NCBI RefSeq assembly: GCF_000833605.1
Contig: NZ_JXTG01000001.1
Coordinates: 325,312-389,311, forward strand
Direction: 5' to 3'
Source of the DNA: Anoxybacillus ayderensis
GTDB lineage: Bacteria > Bacillota > Bacilli > Bacillales > Anoxybacillaceae
Length of the DNA stretch: 64,000 bases
Below, one piece after another: positions 53,130-62,617 of the stretch; within the stretch, counting starts at the first letter, position 1; each line of letters begins with the position of its first letter. Under the pieces are notes generated by a model. That model made no database searches. It had not been told where the DNA came from and saw nothing but the letters and a program-made list of their open reading frames with translations. The position numbers and the translations under genes were made by a program.

Positions 53130-54275
53130 ATGTTAGCTGTCCATTTTGGAGCAGGAAATATAGGAAGAGGATTTATCGGAAGTTTATTATCTCAGTCAGG
53201 GTACGATGTTGTGTTTGTTGATGTAAACGATAAAGTTGTACAAGCGCTTCAACAAAGAGGGCAATATGAAGTGATCATCGCGGGAGAGACGACAGAAGCA
53301 CAAGTTGTTCGCAATGTATCAGCATTGCATAGTCAACATCAAAGACATGAAATTATCGATCAAATTGCGCGTGCTGACTTAGTGACAACAGCTGTTGGAC
53401 CAAATGTGTTATCGCTTATTTCACAGACAATTGCAGAAGGATTGCAAAAAAGAATAACGGTATGTTCTCAGCCTATACATGTTATTGCTTGCGAAAACAT
53501 GATTGGTGGTAGTGAGCATTTAAAGAAATATGTATGGGAACATTTATCAGAACAAGAACAAACATCTTTAAAAGATAAATGTGCATTTTTAAACTGTGCA
53601 GTCGATCGTATCGTCCCAAATCAAAGTCACGACGATCCGTTAACCGTTGTCGTTGAGCCGTTTTTTGAATGGGTCATTGAAACGAAAGAAGTGATTGGAG
53701 ATATTCCACACATAATTGGAGCCCATTTTGTTGATGATTTACAACCATACATCGAAAGAAAATTGTTTACTGTGAATACAGGTCATGCGATCGTTGCTTA
53801 TTTAGGATATCGTAAAAAATATGAGACGATCCATCAAGCGATGGCAGACGGTGATATTTTATCGAATGTGACAAACGCTTTACGTGAATCAGGGCGAGTA
53901 CTTGTTCATCAATACGGTTGGGATGAAGCTGAACATCAAGCGTATATTGAAAAAATTGTTCAACGATTTGTCAATCCTTCTATGACAGATGAAGTGACAC
54001 GGGTAGCTCGTTCGCCAATTCGCAAACTCGGACCAAACGATCGGCTCATTCGTCCAGCGATGAAATATTATGAATGCTTTGGAGAAGTTCCTACATCTTT
54101 AGCCAAAGGAATCGCAGCATTGTTGTTATTTGATTATGAAGGGGATGCAGAAGCAGTACAACTTCAAAAAACGATAAAAGAAAGCGGAGTAGAAGGAGCA
54201 CTTGAAACGTATGCGAAGCTCCCGTCTGATCATCCGCTTGCGGGCGAAATCAAAAAACAAATGCTTTATATGTAG
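53130..54275 (+). CDS. mtlD: Mannitol-1-phosphate 5-dehydrogenase
   Basis: The protein has 381 residues from the ATG at 53130, GAGGTGG upstream. The NAD-binding motif is [16 protein letters not shown] at the N terminus. [14 protein letters not shown] holds the catalytic His/Lys region. It oxidises mannitol-1-phosphate to fructose-6-phosphate. It is the last gene of the mannitol cluster, ending at a terminator shared with the gene on the opposite strand. Confidence 0.96.
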   Translation: MLAVHFGAGNIGRGFIGSLLSQSGYDVVFVDVNDKVVQALQQRGQYEVIIAGETTEAQVVRNVSALHSQHQRHEIIDQIARADLVTTAVGPNVLSLISQTIAEGLQKRITVCSQPIHVIACENMIGGSEHLKKYVWEHLSEQEQTSLKDKCAFLNCAVDRIVPNQSHDDPLTVVVEPFFEWVIETKEVIGDIPHIIGAHFVDDLQPYIERKLFTVNTGHAIVAYLGYRKKYETIHQAMADGDILSNVTNALRESGRVLVHQYGWDEAEHQAYIEKIVQRFVNPSMTDEVTRVARSPIRKLGPNDRLIRPAMKYYECFGEVPTSLAKGIAALLLFDYEGDAEAVQLQKTIKESGVEGALETYAKLPSDHPLAGEIKKQMLYM

Positions 54276-54304
54276 GGGGCCATCTTTATAGATGGCTCTT
54301 TTTA
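54276..54304. terminator. Terminator after mtlD
   Basis: GAGCCATC-type stem: GCCATC pairs with GATGGC over TTTATA, then T5. It also abuts the end of the convergent membrane gene. Confidence 0.82.
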
Positions 54305-54694
54305 CTTGGGTTTCTTTTTCAAAAAAGTGCGAATGATTTCGGCAATAACTCCGATAACAACGCCAAACAATGAAATAGTGAGAAAAGAAATGATGCTTGT
54401 TATATCGCTCCAGCCATCGTGCAAATCGGTAACAGAAATAAACAACATATAAATCATTCCAATGATGAAAAAAGCAAAAGATATGATAACAAACGTCGTT
54501 TTACCAAAAAAACCACCTATTCCGATGATGCATGATAAAATGAGGGATATGATCGCAAAACCAACGAGTTGCTTAAAGTCCATATCCATGTTAAGCAATA
54601 AACGAGATGCGAGCAGCGCACAAAGAAAGAGAAAAAACAAAAAAATGCTAACCACATACCATTGTTTCGATCGACTTTTAGGAAGTTTGATCAT
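54302..54694 (-). CDS. Four-span membrane protein, unknown function
   Basis: The protein has 130 residues from the ATG at 54694, with AAGGGGTG upstream. A short basic N terminus (MIKLPKSRSKQWY) is followed by four hydrophobic segments. The last residues (FLKKKPK) are basic. No family is recognised. Convergent with mtlD and divergent from a histidine kinase gene. Confidence 0.65.
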   Translation of the reverse strand: MIKLPKSRSKQWYVVSIFLFFLFLCALLASRLLLNMDMDFKQLVGFAIISLILSCIIGIGGFFGKTTFVIISFAFFIIGMIYMLFISVTDLHDGWSDITSIISFLTISLFGVVIGVIAEIIRTFLKKKPK

Positions 54695-54837
54695 CGCTGT
54701 CACCCCTTGATTATTTTCTTATATTATATCGCACCGTGAATTGGGCTGAACAGAACAATGAAGAAAATTGTCTTGTTGCTTATTTTTTTGTTTTAAAATA
54801 GAATGATAGAGTCAATTTTACATCATGGGTGAATGTA

Positions 54838-56547
54838 ATGAAACGATTATTTGCGATATATGTGACGCTCATCTCGTTGCTTGGATGTGCATTATTTTTA
54901 TATACATGGCCGTTTTCAGACGTGAACGTACAAAACGAATGGTTTTTGTTATTGTTGTTTGCTGGGGCTGTGGCATTGCTAGATCGGTATTTAATATGTT
55001 TGCCACCTAGCGGTAATTCATTTACATTAGAATCATCCATTTATTTGTCTTTACTTTTTGTTTTTGGATTGAACTATACACTAACCGTCTTAATACTAGG
55101 GGGCTTTATTGTATATTTTACTCATTTTCGCAAAATGGTTTGGTGGAAACATGTATTTAATTTTTCCGTCTATACGATTATGATATGTAGCGCTTATTAT
55201 GTTTACATTGTATTTGGAGGGATAGTTGGAGATATATCTTCCAGTTATTTGTTTGCTTATGTATTTTGTTTCCTTACCTACTTTATTTTAAATGCCATAC
55301 TTATGTCTATATATTTTTCCCTTCATTCATCTGCGAATTTTATTGTTGTATTAATTAATACGGTAAAAGAGGTTGTATATATTTATGCTGTTACAATGAT
55401 AGTATCTCTCATATTATCTATTTTATTTTATTTTGATCCATTATTTGGTCTATTTTTATATACATTTATTATGTTGCTGCTTTCTTCAACTTTTCATCAG
55501 TATTCTCGACTATATGAGAAATTAGAAGACGATAAAGTATACATTGAACAATTACTCAATTCATTGCCTGTTGGTCTGATCACAATCGATAATTCAAAGT
55601 CGAACAGTTTTATTAATAACTCTGCAACTACATTACTTGGTTTAGATAAGAAAGAAATTAAACAATTAGTTGAACAAGAAAGGAAAAGTGAGAAAAATCC
55701 TTATTTTTGGGGTATTATGACTCGTTGTGATCCGTTTCAACAAGTCAAAGTATCATATGAAAGAGATGGAGAGGAAAAAATATTTCTAGTGTCGCAATCG
55801 AATTTGCATAATTTATATGGTGAAATAATAGGTAGAACGATTTTCTTCCTCGACATCACCGAAATGGAACAACTAACGAAGCGAATACATCAATCGGAAA
55901 AGTTGGCGTTAATGGGGGAAATGGCGGCGAAGGCAGCGCATGAAATTCGCAATCCGCTTGCGGTTATTCACGGTTTTTTAGCGTTTATGAACGAAAATTT
56001 ACATGAACGCGATCGCGAACAATATCATATTCCACTTTTATTAAAAGAAATTGATCGCATCAACGCAATTGTCGAAGATATGCTTCTGATCGCAAAACCG
56101 AGCGCCCCAGTGATGAAAGAAACGTATATCGAAACGATCGTTCAAGACGTTCTTTCTCTTTTTCAACAAACATTAGAAGCAAAACGTATACGCGTGCACG
56201 TGCGCCTTGAGCGCGTGCCGTTACAGCTTGATTCGAAACAAATGATGCAAGTGTTATACAATTTGCTTCACAACAGCATCGAAGCGATGGAAGAAGGCGG
56301 AACGATTTGCATATATTCCGATGTCGATGAGACGTACAACATGTACATGTACGACTCTGGAAGCGGCATTCCGACACATATGCAGGAGACGATTTTTGAA
56401 CCATTTATCACAACGAAGTCGTCAGGTACAGGATTAGGATTAACGATCGTCAAACGAATTATTGAAAACCATGGCGGAACGATTGCGCTTCACGACAGCT
56501 CGGAACAAGGAACGACGTTTGTCATTAAGCTACCCATTCGACGGTAA
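54838..56547 (+). CDS. Membrane sensor histidine kinase (orphan), sporulation-kinase-like
   Basis: The protein has 569 residues from the ATG at 54838, with GGGTG upstream. The first 220 residues have about seven membrane segments. A PAS-type domain follows (LLNSLPVGLITIDNSKSNSF, about 235-345), then HisKA with AAHEIRNPLAVIHGF (His about 378) and an HATPase with NLLHNSIEAMEEGG and GTGLGLTIVKRIIENHGG. No response regulator gene is beside it on this strand. Kinases of this shape in Bacilli often feed the Spo0F phosphorelay, which is an inference here. Confidence 0.87.
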   Translation: MKRLFAIYVTLISLLGCALFLYTWPFSDVNVQNEWFLLLLFAGAVALLDRYLICLPPSGNSFTLESSIYLSLLFVFGLNYTLTVLILGGFIVYFTHFRKMVWWKHVFNFSVYTIMICSAYYVYIVFGGIVGDISSSYLFAYVFCFLTYFILNAILMSIYFSLHSSANFIVVLINTVKEVVYIYAVTMIVSLILSILFYFDPLFGLFLYTFIMLLLSSTFHQYSRLYEKLEDDKVYIEQLLNSLPVGLITIDNSKSNSFINNSATTLLGLDKKEIKQLVEQERKSEKNPYFWGIMTRCDPFQQVKVSYERDGEEKIFLVSQSNLHNLYGEIIGRTIFFLDITEMEQLTKRIHQSEKLALMGEMAAKAAHEIRNPLAVIHGFLAFMNENLHERDREQYHIPLLLKEIDRINAIVEDMLLIAKPSAPVMKETYIETIVQDVLSLFQQTLEAKRIRVHVRLERVPLQLDSKQMMQVLYNLLHNSIEAMEEGGTICIYSDVDETYNMYMYDSGSGIPTHMQETIFEPFITTKSSGTGLGLTIVKRIIENHGGTIALHDSSEQGTTFVIKLPIRR

Positions 56548-56563
56548 AAAGAGTAAAGAAAAA

Positions 56564-56586
56564 GAGGTGTCCGTTACGGGCACCTT
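56564..56586. terminator. Terminator between the kinase gene and glnL
   Basis: AGGTG-CCG pairs with CGG-CACCT over GTTA. On the minus strand T5 follows, so it serves glnL, and perhaps also the kinase. Confidence 0.75.
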
Positions 56587-56588
56587 TG

Positions 56589-57476
56589 CTATATATTTTT
56601 TATTTCCATATAGAAGGCAGTTAAAAATTTTTTTACGTTAATTCGGCATTTTGTTGCTTTTTCCCCAGCTTCTAACTCTTGCATGCGCAGGCGAATTTCT
56701 TCAAAATCAAACAAGCGTGGGGCAAAATGCTCAAATGTCGGATTTGTGTAATCGGCTAACCCGAGTGACGATAAGTGTGTAAACGCTTGTAGCACCATGC
56801 GGCGGATGCGTTGTTCCATCGCACGTATTTCTTTTTGCACAAGTTGCTCTTCTTTATACACACGTTGCACCATTTGGGCGTATAGCTCTTTCAATGGCGG
56901 CAAGTCGTGAATCGATCGCCCTTGTTGTTCTTGTTCCGAAAGCCAACGCATAATAGCTAATAAATCGGCTGCCCCCGCTTCGCCAGCGATGCCTAAGATG
57001 AGAAGAAGCTGTCGTGCCTTTTGTTCAGTCGTCGCTTCATGGGTGGCGAGTGGTTGTTTCGTTTTTTCTAGCGTTTGCAATAGGCGGCGGATGGAGTCAA
57101 GCGATGAAGCGACAGAAAGGTAGTCGGCGACTCGTTTTAAAACCGAGACGACTTCGTAACGGTTAATCGGTTTATGGATATATGTATCGATGCCGTGAAG
57201 ATACGCTTGCCCAATCATTTCTTTATTTTCTACTTGGGAAATCATGATAAATGGGCCGGTAAACCCTTGCGCGCGCAGCTTTTTCATCGTTTGAATGCCA
57301 TCAAGCCCCGGCATAAGCAAATCGATAAGCACGACATCGACAGCATATAGCTGGTCGATTGATACATCTAGCCCGTCCTCCGCTTGCCCCACGACTTCCC
57401 CAAGTCCGCTTTCATGAATCACTTTCTCTAACATTTTTCTTACAACCGCGTCATCTTCAATTAGAAAAAAGCGCAT
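56589..57476 (-). CDS. glnL: Response regulator GlnL (YcbB)
   Basis: This 295-residue protein has a receiver domain (FFLIEDDAVVRKMLEKVI, phospho-Asp in VVLIDLLMPGLDG about residue 54, switch FIMISQVE, Lys in YIHKPINR). A C-terminal YcbB-type domain follows, distinct from usual output domains. GlnK-GlnL in B. subtilis respond to glutamine and control glutaminase and glutamine uptake. The ATG follows GGGGAGGATGCC. It lies 12 bp after glnK. Confidence 0.9.
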   Translation of the reverse strand: MRFFLIEDDAVVRKMLEKVIHESGLGEVVGQAEDGLDVSIDQLYAVDVVLIDLLMPGLDGIQTMKKLRAQGFTGPFIMISQVENKEMIGQAYLHGIDTYIHKPINRYEVVSVLKRVADYLSVASSLDSIRRLLQTLEKTKQPLATHEATTEQKARQLLLILGIAGEAGAADLLAIMRWLSEQEQQGRSIHDLPPLKELYAQMVQRVYKEEQLVQKEIRAMEQRIRRMVLQAFTHLSSLGLADYTNPTFEHFAPRLFDFEEIRLRMQELEAGEKATKCRINVKKFLTAFYMEIKNI

Positions 57477-57488
57477 GGCATCCTCCCC

Positions 57489-58739
57489 TTATAGTTGTTT
57501 GCTAGGAATGTTTATTTGAAATTGCGTTTGCCCATTTTCGTCGGTTGTTAATCGTATATTTCCATTGAAACTATGAACAATTTCTTTCGCGTGCGTTAGC
57601 CCGATGCCAGTGGATGGGTTGCCGTGTTCATCATATTTGGTTGTAAACCCAAGCTCAAACACCCAATCGCGCTCGTCTTCTGGAATTCCAGGACCGGAAT
57701 CAGTGACGGTAAAGACGAGGTCGCCGCCATCAAGTTCAGCGCGAAGCTGAATCCATCCGGATAAGGGGATTGCCTCTACCGCATTGGCGACTAAATTATT
57801 CAAGACAGAAAGAAGGGCGTAGACGTGCCTAGTCGATAAGTCGAGATCGCACGTGAATTGAAAAGCAATTTCTTTTTTTAACAATTCCGCATATTTTTGA
57901 TTCGCACGAATGACCATGCCGCAAAGCTCAGCAATCGACAGGCGCAAATCGCGCTGTTCTTGGTTCATTAATTCTGACAGGCCAGCTAAAATGCGCTGCG
58001 AATCTTTTTTTACTTCGTGGACATGTTCTGCGATATAAAGCGCGGTGCGCGGTTCAATCCTTTTCCCATCCATTAACATTGTGTATAGCTCGTAGCTTTT
58101 GCGTGTAATGTCCTCCATATGGCTCATTGATTTGCGCAAATAAAACGCTTCTTCATAGAGGCTGGCGTTCATCATCACGAGCCGTTCGAGCTCTTGTCGT
58201 CTGGCTTCTCCTAACGTTTGCATTTGTTGAATCATCAAAATGTTATATAGTCCAACAACACAAAAACTTCGCAAAATTCCGAACAAAAGCAGCATAAAAA
58301 TCGTTTCATGCGTGACAGCAATCGTTTCGCCCATTAGATGACGGACAAACAGTTCGATAATATTAGAGGCGAAATCAATGCTTGCCCCGAGCAACGCAAC
58401 ATGAATAGGAAGCTCCATATAATTACGAAGTCGAAGCACGTGAACAAATAGGGCAAAAGCGAGATAATAGCACGCAGCCGGAAGATGAGAAAGAAAATGA
58501 TCGCTAAAAGATTTGTCGTTCATCAGTAGGTCGATGCTTGTCCGAAATAGAGAAATAAAAAGCCCTGTGAACAAACCAGTCCATACAACCGGCACGGTGC
58601 GAAACCAAATAAGCCCAAAAAAGAAAACGGCGCTTCCGAGCGAAAAGCGAAACGAACTTCCAAATGGATTCACTTTCATTTCTCCGAAAAAAGCGGTTGC
58701 TATGATGAGAAGCAAGATTGGTAGCATCCGTTCGCGCAT
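57489..58739 (-). CDS. glnK: Sensor histidine kinase GlnK (YcbA)
   Basis: The protein has 416 residues from the ATG at 58739, AAAGGAG upstream. About five membrane segments fill the first 190 residues, with MRERMLPILLLIIATAFFGE at the start. A coiled region and a Spo0B-like/HisKA_7TM type His box (MSHMEDITRKSYELY) come next, and the HATPase region shows NLVANAVEAIPLSG and GSGP-like DSGPGIPED and GIGLTHAKEIVHSF. It pairs with GlnL. It directly follows the glutamine ABC operon, separated by a hairpin. Confidence 0.9.
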   Translation of the reverse strand: MRERMLPILLLIIATAFFGEMKVNPFGSSFRFSLGSAVFFFGLIWFRTVPVVWTGLFTGLFISLFRTSIDLLMNDKSFSDHFLSHLPAACYYLAFALFVHVLRLRNYMELPIHVALLGASIDFASNIIELFVRHLMGETIAVTHETIFMLLLFGILRSFCVVGLYNILMIQQMQTLGEARRQELERLVMMNASLYEEAFYLRKSMSHMEDITRKSYELYTMLMDGKRIEPRTALYIAEHVHEVKKDSQRILAGLSELMNQEQRDLRLSIAELCGMVIRANQKYAELLKKEIAFQFTCDLDLSTRHVYALLSVLNNLVANAVEAIPLSGWIQLRAELDGGDLVFTVTDSGPGIPEDERDWVFELGFTTKYDEHGNPSTGIGLTHAKEIVHSFNGNIRLTTDENGQTQFQINIPSKQL

Positions 58740-58768
58740 ACATATCTCCTTTATCTTGGAAATAATAA

Positions 58769-58802
58769 TCTCCATTTCCTATTATACAGGAAACGGAGAT
58801 TC
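58769..58802 (-). terminator. Hairpin between glnP and glnK
   Basis: AATCTCC-TTTCCT pairs with AGGAAA-GGAGATT (one mismatch) over a 7-nt loop. There is no real T-run, so it may be a partial terminator or processing site that sets different levels of the transporter and glnKL. Confidence 0.55.
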
Positions 58803-58806
58803 ATTG

Positions 58807-59457
58807 TTACGTATGTTTATGCTCAAGTCTTCGCGAAACGAGCGAAAGGGAGTAGTTGACGACAAAGTACATGACGGCAACTAATAGGAAAATAGGAATG
58901 ACATAGTTGACGTTTTGGCCGTTAATAATTTGCGCATGGTTCATTAATTCTGGCAAGGCGATGACGACAGCAAGCGACGTATCTTTCAAAAGCGAAATAA
59001 ACTGCCCGACAATTGGGGGAACCATGCGGCGCAATGCCTGCGGCAAAACGATATGCCATAACGTTTGCGTATAGGTGAGACCTGATGAGCGTGCCGCTTC
59101 TATTTGCCCTTTTTCAATTGAATTCAGCCCGCTCCGCACAATTTCTGATAGCATCGCCGATTCGAAAATGACAAGCGCTAAAATCGCAGCATAAAACTTA
59201 TCAAGTTTGAATCCGACTTCAGGGAGCGCAAAATACGTAAAGAAAATAATTAATAACAGCGGCAAGTTCCGAATCGTCTCCACCCCGACGGCAAGCACTG
59301 GAGAAAGAAAAGGAATACGGCTATACCGTAGCACGCCAATAATAATCCCAATGAGAAAACTAAAAAAAATGGAGAGAAAGGCAACTTCAAGAGTAACAAC
59401 AAATCCTTCCAATAAAAACTTCAAATGCGCAGGAGCATAGGCACCGACAAAATCCAT
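58807..59457 (-). CDS. glnP: Glutamine ABC transporter permease GlnP
   Basis: This 216-residue protein has five membrane segments and the His/Glu/Gln/Arg permease EAA loop EAARSSGLTYTQTLWHIVLPQA. The start at 59457 has GGAGTGAG upstream. It is 14 bp downstream of glnM; the two form the membrane channel of the amino acid importer. It is related to glnM but clearly distinct. Confidence 0.9.
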   Translation of the reverse strand: MDFVGAYAPAHLKFLLEGFVVTLEVAFLSIFFSFLIGIIIGVLRYSRIPFLSPVLAVGVETIRNLPLLLIIFFTYFALPEVGFKLDKFYAAILALVIFESAMLSEIVRSGLNSIEKGQIEAARSSGLTYTQTLWHIVLPQALRRMVPPIVGQFISLLKDTSLAVVIALPELMNHAQIINGQNVNYVIPIFLLVAVMYFVVNYSLSLVSRRLEHKHT

Positions 59458-59471
59458 CTCTCACTCCACCT

Positions 59472-60125
59472 TTACCGACTTTTTGCTAGGCGGCGTTCTA
59501 ATGCGCCAACCCCTAAACTTAATGGAATTGTTAAAAGTAAATAAAATAATGCAACGAAAATATACACATCAAATGTTACAAACGTCTCTGACGAAATTAA
59601 GTCACCGAAATACATCAAATCAAGCCCGGCGATGACCCCGAGAACCGATGAGTTTTTTACAAGGTTAATAAATTGGTTGCCCATTGGCGGGATGACGATT
59701 TTTACTGCTTGTGGTAAAATCACATGCCACATCGCCTGCAAATACGTTAGTCCCGATGAGCGAGCAGCTTCCATTTGTCCTTTCGGAACGGCAAGAATGC
59801 CGGCGCGGATGACTTCGGCAATAAACGCTGCCGTGTAAACAGTTAAGCCTAACGTGCCGGCAGTGAATGAATCAAAGCGAATGCCGATGGCAGGCAACCC
59901 GACAAAAAAGACGAAAACGATTAAAATGAGCGGGATGTTGCGAATAAATTCGACATAGGCAGCGCCAATCCAGTTTAATGGACGAATGGGCGCGATGCGA
60001 AAAACGGCCATTACCGTTCCGATCGCTAAACTGCCAATTAACGCGAGGACACTTGCCTTTAATGTATTGGAAAACCCTTGCATATACATATCCCAATGTT
60101 CGATCAGAATCGAGTAGTCAAGCAC
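59472..60125 (-). CDS. glnM: Glutamine ABC transporter permease GlnM
   Basis: The protein has 217 residues from a GTG at 60125, 8 nt after AAGGAGG; the longer frame overlaps the binding-protein gene and lacks a Shine-Dalgarno. The EAA loop is EAARSSGLTYLQAMWHVILPQA. About five membrane segments are seen. Second permease of the heterodimer with glnP. Order glnQ-glnH-glnM-glnP equals that of B. subtilis. Confidence 0.9.
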   Translation of the reverse strand: MLDYSILIEHWDMYMQGFSNTLKASVLALIGSLAIGTVMAVFRIAPIRPLNWIGAAYVEFIRNIPLILIVFVFFVGLPAIGIRFDSFTAGTLGLTVYTAAFIAEVIRAGILAVPKGQMEAARSSGLTYLQAMWHVILPQAVKIVIPPMGNQFINLVKNSSVLGVIAGLDLMYFGDLISSETFVTFDVYIFVALFYLLLTIPLSLGVGALERRLAKSR

Positions 60126-60189
60126 CTTGTAGCCTCCTTTCCAAATGAACAAGAGATGAGCGGATATATTTCCGCTCATCGTCATGTCA

Positions 60190-61041
60190 TTATTGTTTTG
60201 GCTTTTCGCCAATCCATTTTTCGTAAATTTTATCGTATTCGCCGTTTGCCTTGATTTCTTTTAAGTATTCGTTAATGACGTCTAATAATTCTTTATCGCC
60301 TTTGCGAACCGCAATTCCATACGGCTCTTCCGAGAACGTTTCATCGACGACGCGGAAGTTTGGATCTTGTTTTGCCATTCCAAACAACAACGCATTGTCT
60401 GTCGTGAGCGCATCGCCTTGTCCTGCTTTTAGTGCTGTAAATGCTTCGGCGTAGTTTTCAAATTCTAGCACAGTTGCTTCTGGTGCTTTTGCCCGAATGT
60501 TTTGCGCGGAAGTCGAGCCTTTTGCCGTTAATACCGTCACGCCTTTTTTGTTTACATCAGCAATCCCGTTAATGTTGCTGTCTTTTTTGACGAGCAACGA
60601 TTGGCCTGCCATAAAATAAACGTCGGAGAAGTCAACTTCTTTTTTCCGCTCTTCGGTGATCGTCATTGTCGCGATAATTGCATCAATTTCGCCGTTGTTT
60701 AGCATCGGAATGCGCGTTTTGGATGTTACTTCTTTTAGCTCAATTTTGTTTTCATCGCCAAGAATTTTTTTCGCTAATCCTTTCGCGATGTCGATATCAA
60801 AGCCTTCTACTTCACCCGTTTGCGGATTTTTTAAGCCGAAAAGGTTCAGATCATATTTCACGCCGACGACCAATTTGCCGCGTTCTTTAATTTTGTCTAA
60901 CGTCGTTTCTGCTGCTTGTTCTTTTTTGTTGTCCGTTTTGTTTTCTGTCGTTGTTTCGCTGCTGCAGCCGACTAAGGCAGTGGCGCTGAGCATGGCGACA
61001 AGCCCAAGCCCAATCATTTTTTTCCAAACCGTTTTGAACAT
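60190..61041 (-). CDS. glnH: Glutamine ABC transporter substrate-binding lipoprotein
   Basis: This 283-residue protein has a lipobox at ATALVGC (Cys26). The type 3 binding fold follows: KLVVGVKYDLNLFGLKN, VEGFDIDIAKGLAKKILGDE, NGEIDAIIATMTITEERKKEVDFSDVYF and EEPYGIAVRKGDKELLDVI. It binds glutamine (or a related polar amino acid) outside the membrane and passes it to glnM/glnP. The ATG follows AAGGGGGAAA. It is 20 bp behind glnQ. Confidence 0.92.
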   Translation of the reverse strand: MFKTVWKKMIGLGLVAMLSATALVGCSSETTTENKTDNKKEQAAETTLDKIKERGKLVVGVKYDLNLFGLKNPQTGEVEGFDIDIAKGLAKKILGDENKIELKEVTSKTRIPMLNNGEIDAIIATMTITEERKKEVDFSDVYFMAGQSLLVKKDSNINGIADVNKKGVTVLTAKGSTSAQNIRAKAPEATVLEFENYAEAFTALKAGQGDALTTDNALLFGMAKQDPNFRVVDETFSEEPYGIAVRKGDKELLDVINEYLKEIKANGEYDKIYEKWIGEKPKQ

Positions 61042-61062
61042 GAAAAATTTCCCCCTTTAAAA

Positions 61063-61791
61063 TTAATGATTTAAAATCCGGCTAAGAAACAGGCGCGCCC
61101 GTTCTTCACGCGGATTGGCAAAAAACTGTTCTGGTGGTGCTTCTTCTAAAATTCTCCCTTGATCCATAAAGACGATGCGGTCAGCGACTTCCCGCGCAAA
61201 TCCCATTTCGTGGGTGACGACAACCATCGTCATCCCTTCTCTTGCAAGTGTTTTCATGACATCAAGCACCTCGCCAATCGTTTCTGGGTCAAGGGCGGAA
61301 GTCGGTTCGTCAAACAACATAATTTTCGGTTTCATCGCTAGTCCTCTAGCGATGGCGACGCGCTGCTGCTGGCCTCCGGAAAGTGCTGTCGGGTAGGCGT
61401 TCGCCTTATCGGGAATACCGACTTTTTCTAAATAATACATCGCTGTTTCTTTCGCTTCTTGTTCTGGCACGCCGAGCACTTTCATCGGTGCTAATGTAAT
61501 ATTTTGTAAGACGGTTTTATGTGGATATAAGTTAAAATGTTGAAAAACCATGCCGATATTGCGGCGCAGTTTGTTAATATCGGTGTTTTTATCGTTTACT
61601 TTCACGCCATCGACAATCAGTTCGCCGCTTGTAATTGTTTCTAGGCGGTTAATGCAGCGGACTAACGTACTTTTTCCAGAACCGGACGGCCCGATAATCA
61701 CGACGACTTCACCTTGTTGGATAGTGAGATTAATATCTTTTAAGACGTGAAAGTCTCCGTAATGTTTATTCACTTGATGAAAATAGATCAA
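61063..61791 (-). CDS. glnQ: Glutamine ABC transporter ATP-binding protein
   Basis: The protein has 242 residues from a TTG at 61791, with AAGGAGGGGG upstream. Walker [10 protein letters not shown], signature [14 protein letters not shown], Walker [15 protein letters not shown] and the H-loop [14 protein letters not shown] are all complete. It energises the glutamine importer. First gene of the six-gene minus-strand cluster ending at glnL. No TnrA box matching TGTNAN7TNACA was found upstream by eye. Confidence 0.95.
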   Translation of the reverse strand: MIYFHQVNKHYGDFHVLKDINLTIQQGEVVVIIGPSGSGKSTLVRCINRLETITSGELIVDGVKVNDKNTDINKLRRNIGMVFQHFNLYPHKTVLQNITLAPMKVLGVPEQEAKETAMYYLEKVGIPDKANAYPTALSGGQQQRVAIARGLAMKPKIMLFDEPTSALDPETIGEVLDVMKTLAREGMTMVVVTHEMGFAREVADRIVFMDQGRILEEAPPEQFFANPREERARLFLSRILNH

Positions 61792-61932
61792 TACGCCCCC
61801 TCCTTTCTATTTTTCTACTATTTTTTCTTTTCTGAATTAAATGTAAAATAAACCTACGGAAATCTACAAAAAACAACAAGAAAACAGCGAAAAAATTTTT
61901 CCGTGGGGGTAATTTTTTACGATAATATGAAA

Positions 61933-61949
61933 ATGATAATTTTTATCAT
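61933..61949. promoter_or_regulatory. Fur-type box
   Basis: ATGATAATTTTTATCAT contains a 7-1-7 match to TGATAAT-N-ATTATCA with one mismatch. It lies 110 bp before a small Cys-rich ORF and upstream of a 30-codon ORF with TTG at 61963. Confidence 0.65.
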
Positions 61950-62060
61950 CACGAAGAGAGGTTTGCACCATAACAAAAGGAACGCAAAAAAATATTCAGC
62001 TCACTTTATGATGTGGGTGAATAGTTACATATACATTTTTGCAGCGGACGTATAAAAATA

Positions 62061-62219
62061 GTGAAACGAAAAGGTTGTTTAGGGAAATGCAAACCGTGTA
62101 AAAAAGGATCGTTTGTACTCATCGATGGAGAAATGGTGAAAGGCAATACAGTCGATGAGCTGTTTTGTGAAGCAACCCATCGCCTAATGAAAGACTGGTG
62201 GGAATTTCGTGGGAAGTAG
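62061..62219 (+). CDS. Small Cys-rich protein (52 residues), unknown
   Basis: A GTG opens MKRKGCLGKCKPCKKGSFVL and the frame ends TAG at 62219. The CLGKCKPC cluster plus a later Cys (ELFCEATHR) could bind metal. The C terminus is acidic/aromatic (KDWWEFRGK). No Shine-Dalgarno is clear; an ORF of 30 codons (TTG 61963 to TAA 62055, ending YIYIFAADV) lies just before and might couple translation. The Fur-type box upstream suggests iron control. No family is recognised. Confidence 0.5.
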   Translation: MKRKGCLGKCKPCKKGSFVLIDGEMVKGNTVDELFCEATHRLMKDWWEFRGK

Positions 62220-62233
62220 GGGGCTTTGGTTCG

Positions 62234-62479
62234 ATGATGGCAGTGGTGTTATTCATTTTAGCAGGGCTTGCGGAAATTGGCGGCGGCTATTTAATCTGGC
62301 TTTCGTTGCGTGAATCCAAGCCTGTTTGGTACGGATTAGTTGGGGGAGTGATTTTTTATCGTTTTATCATTATTGTGGGGATGGCGGGTAGATAAAAAAC
62401 GCCAGATATAGATGATTGGCTCGAAGGAATGATTTGCTTAACAGGTGCCGGTGTCATGTTATTGAGATCGCGAAGTTAA
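62234..62479 (+). pseudogene. ynfA: Decayed YnfA/UPF0060 membrane protein
   Basis: The frame starts MMAVVLFILAGLAEIGGGYL with WLSLRESKPVWYGLVGGVIF, the UPF0060 N terminus. It then breaks: the central part, normally with RVYAAYGG, is missing and a TAA at 62393 interrupts. After that stop, in the same frame, comes KTPDIDDWLEGMICLTGAGV, the family's C terminus. Normal members have about 108 residues. So there is an internal deletion plus a stop; it is not functional. Confidence 0.8.
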
Positions 62480-62535
62480 ACTTTAGTTTAGTAATAAGGC
62501 ACTATATTAATTTGTTAAAAAGTGGTAAAAAATAA

Positions 62536-62564
62536 TTGACAGTTCGTGAAAGGACCTTTACAAT
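62536..62564 (+). promoter_or_regulatory. sigma-A promoter of the hut operon
   Basis: TTGACA, exact 17-bp spacer, TACAAT, 53 bp before the hutP start. Confidence 0.85.
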
Positions 62565-62617
62565 GATGATAGATCATTAGTTTTTTAGAAAATTTAAAAA
62601 ATAGGTGTTGATATACG

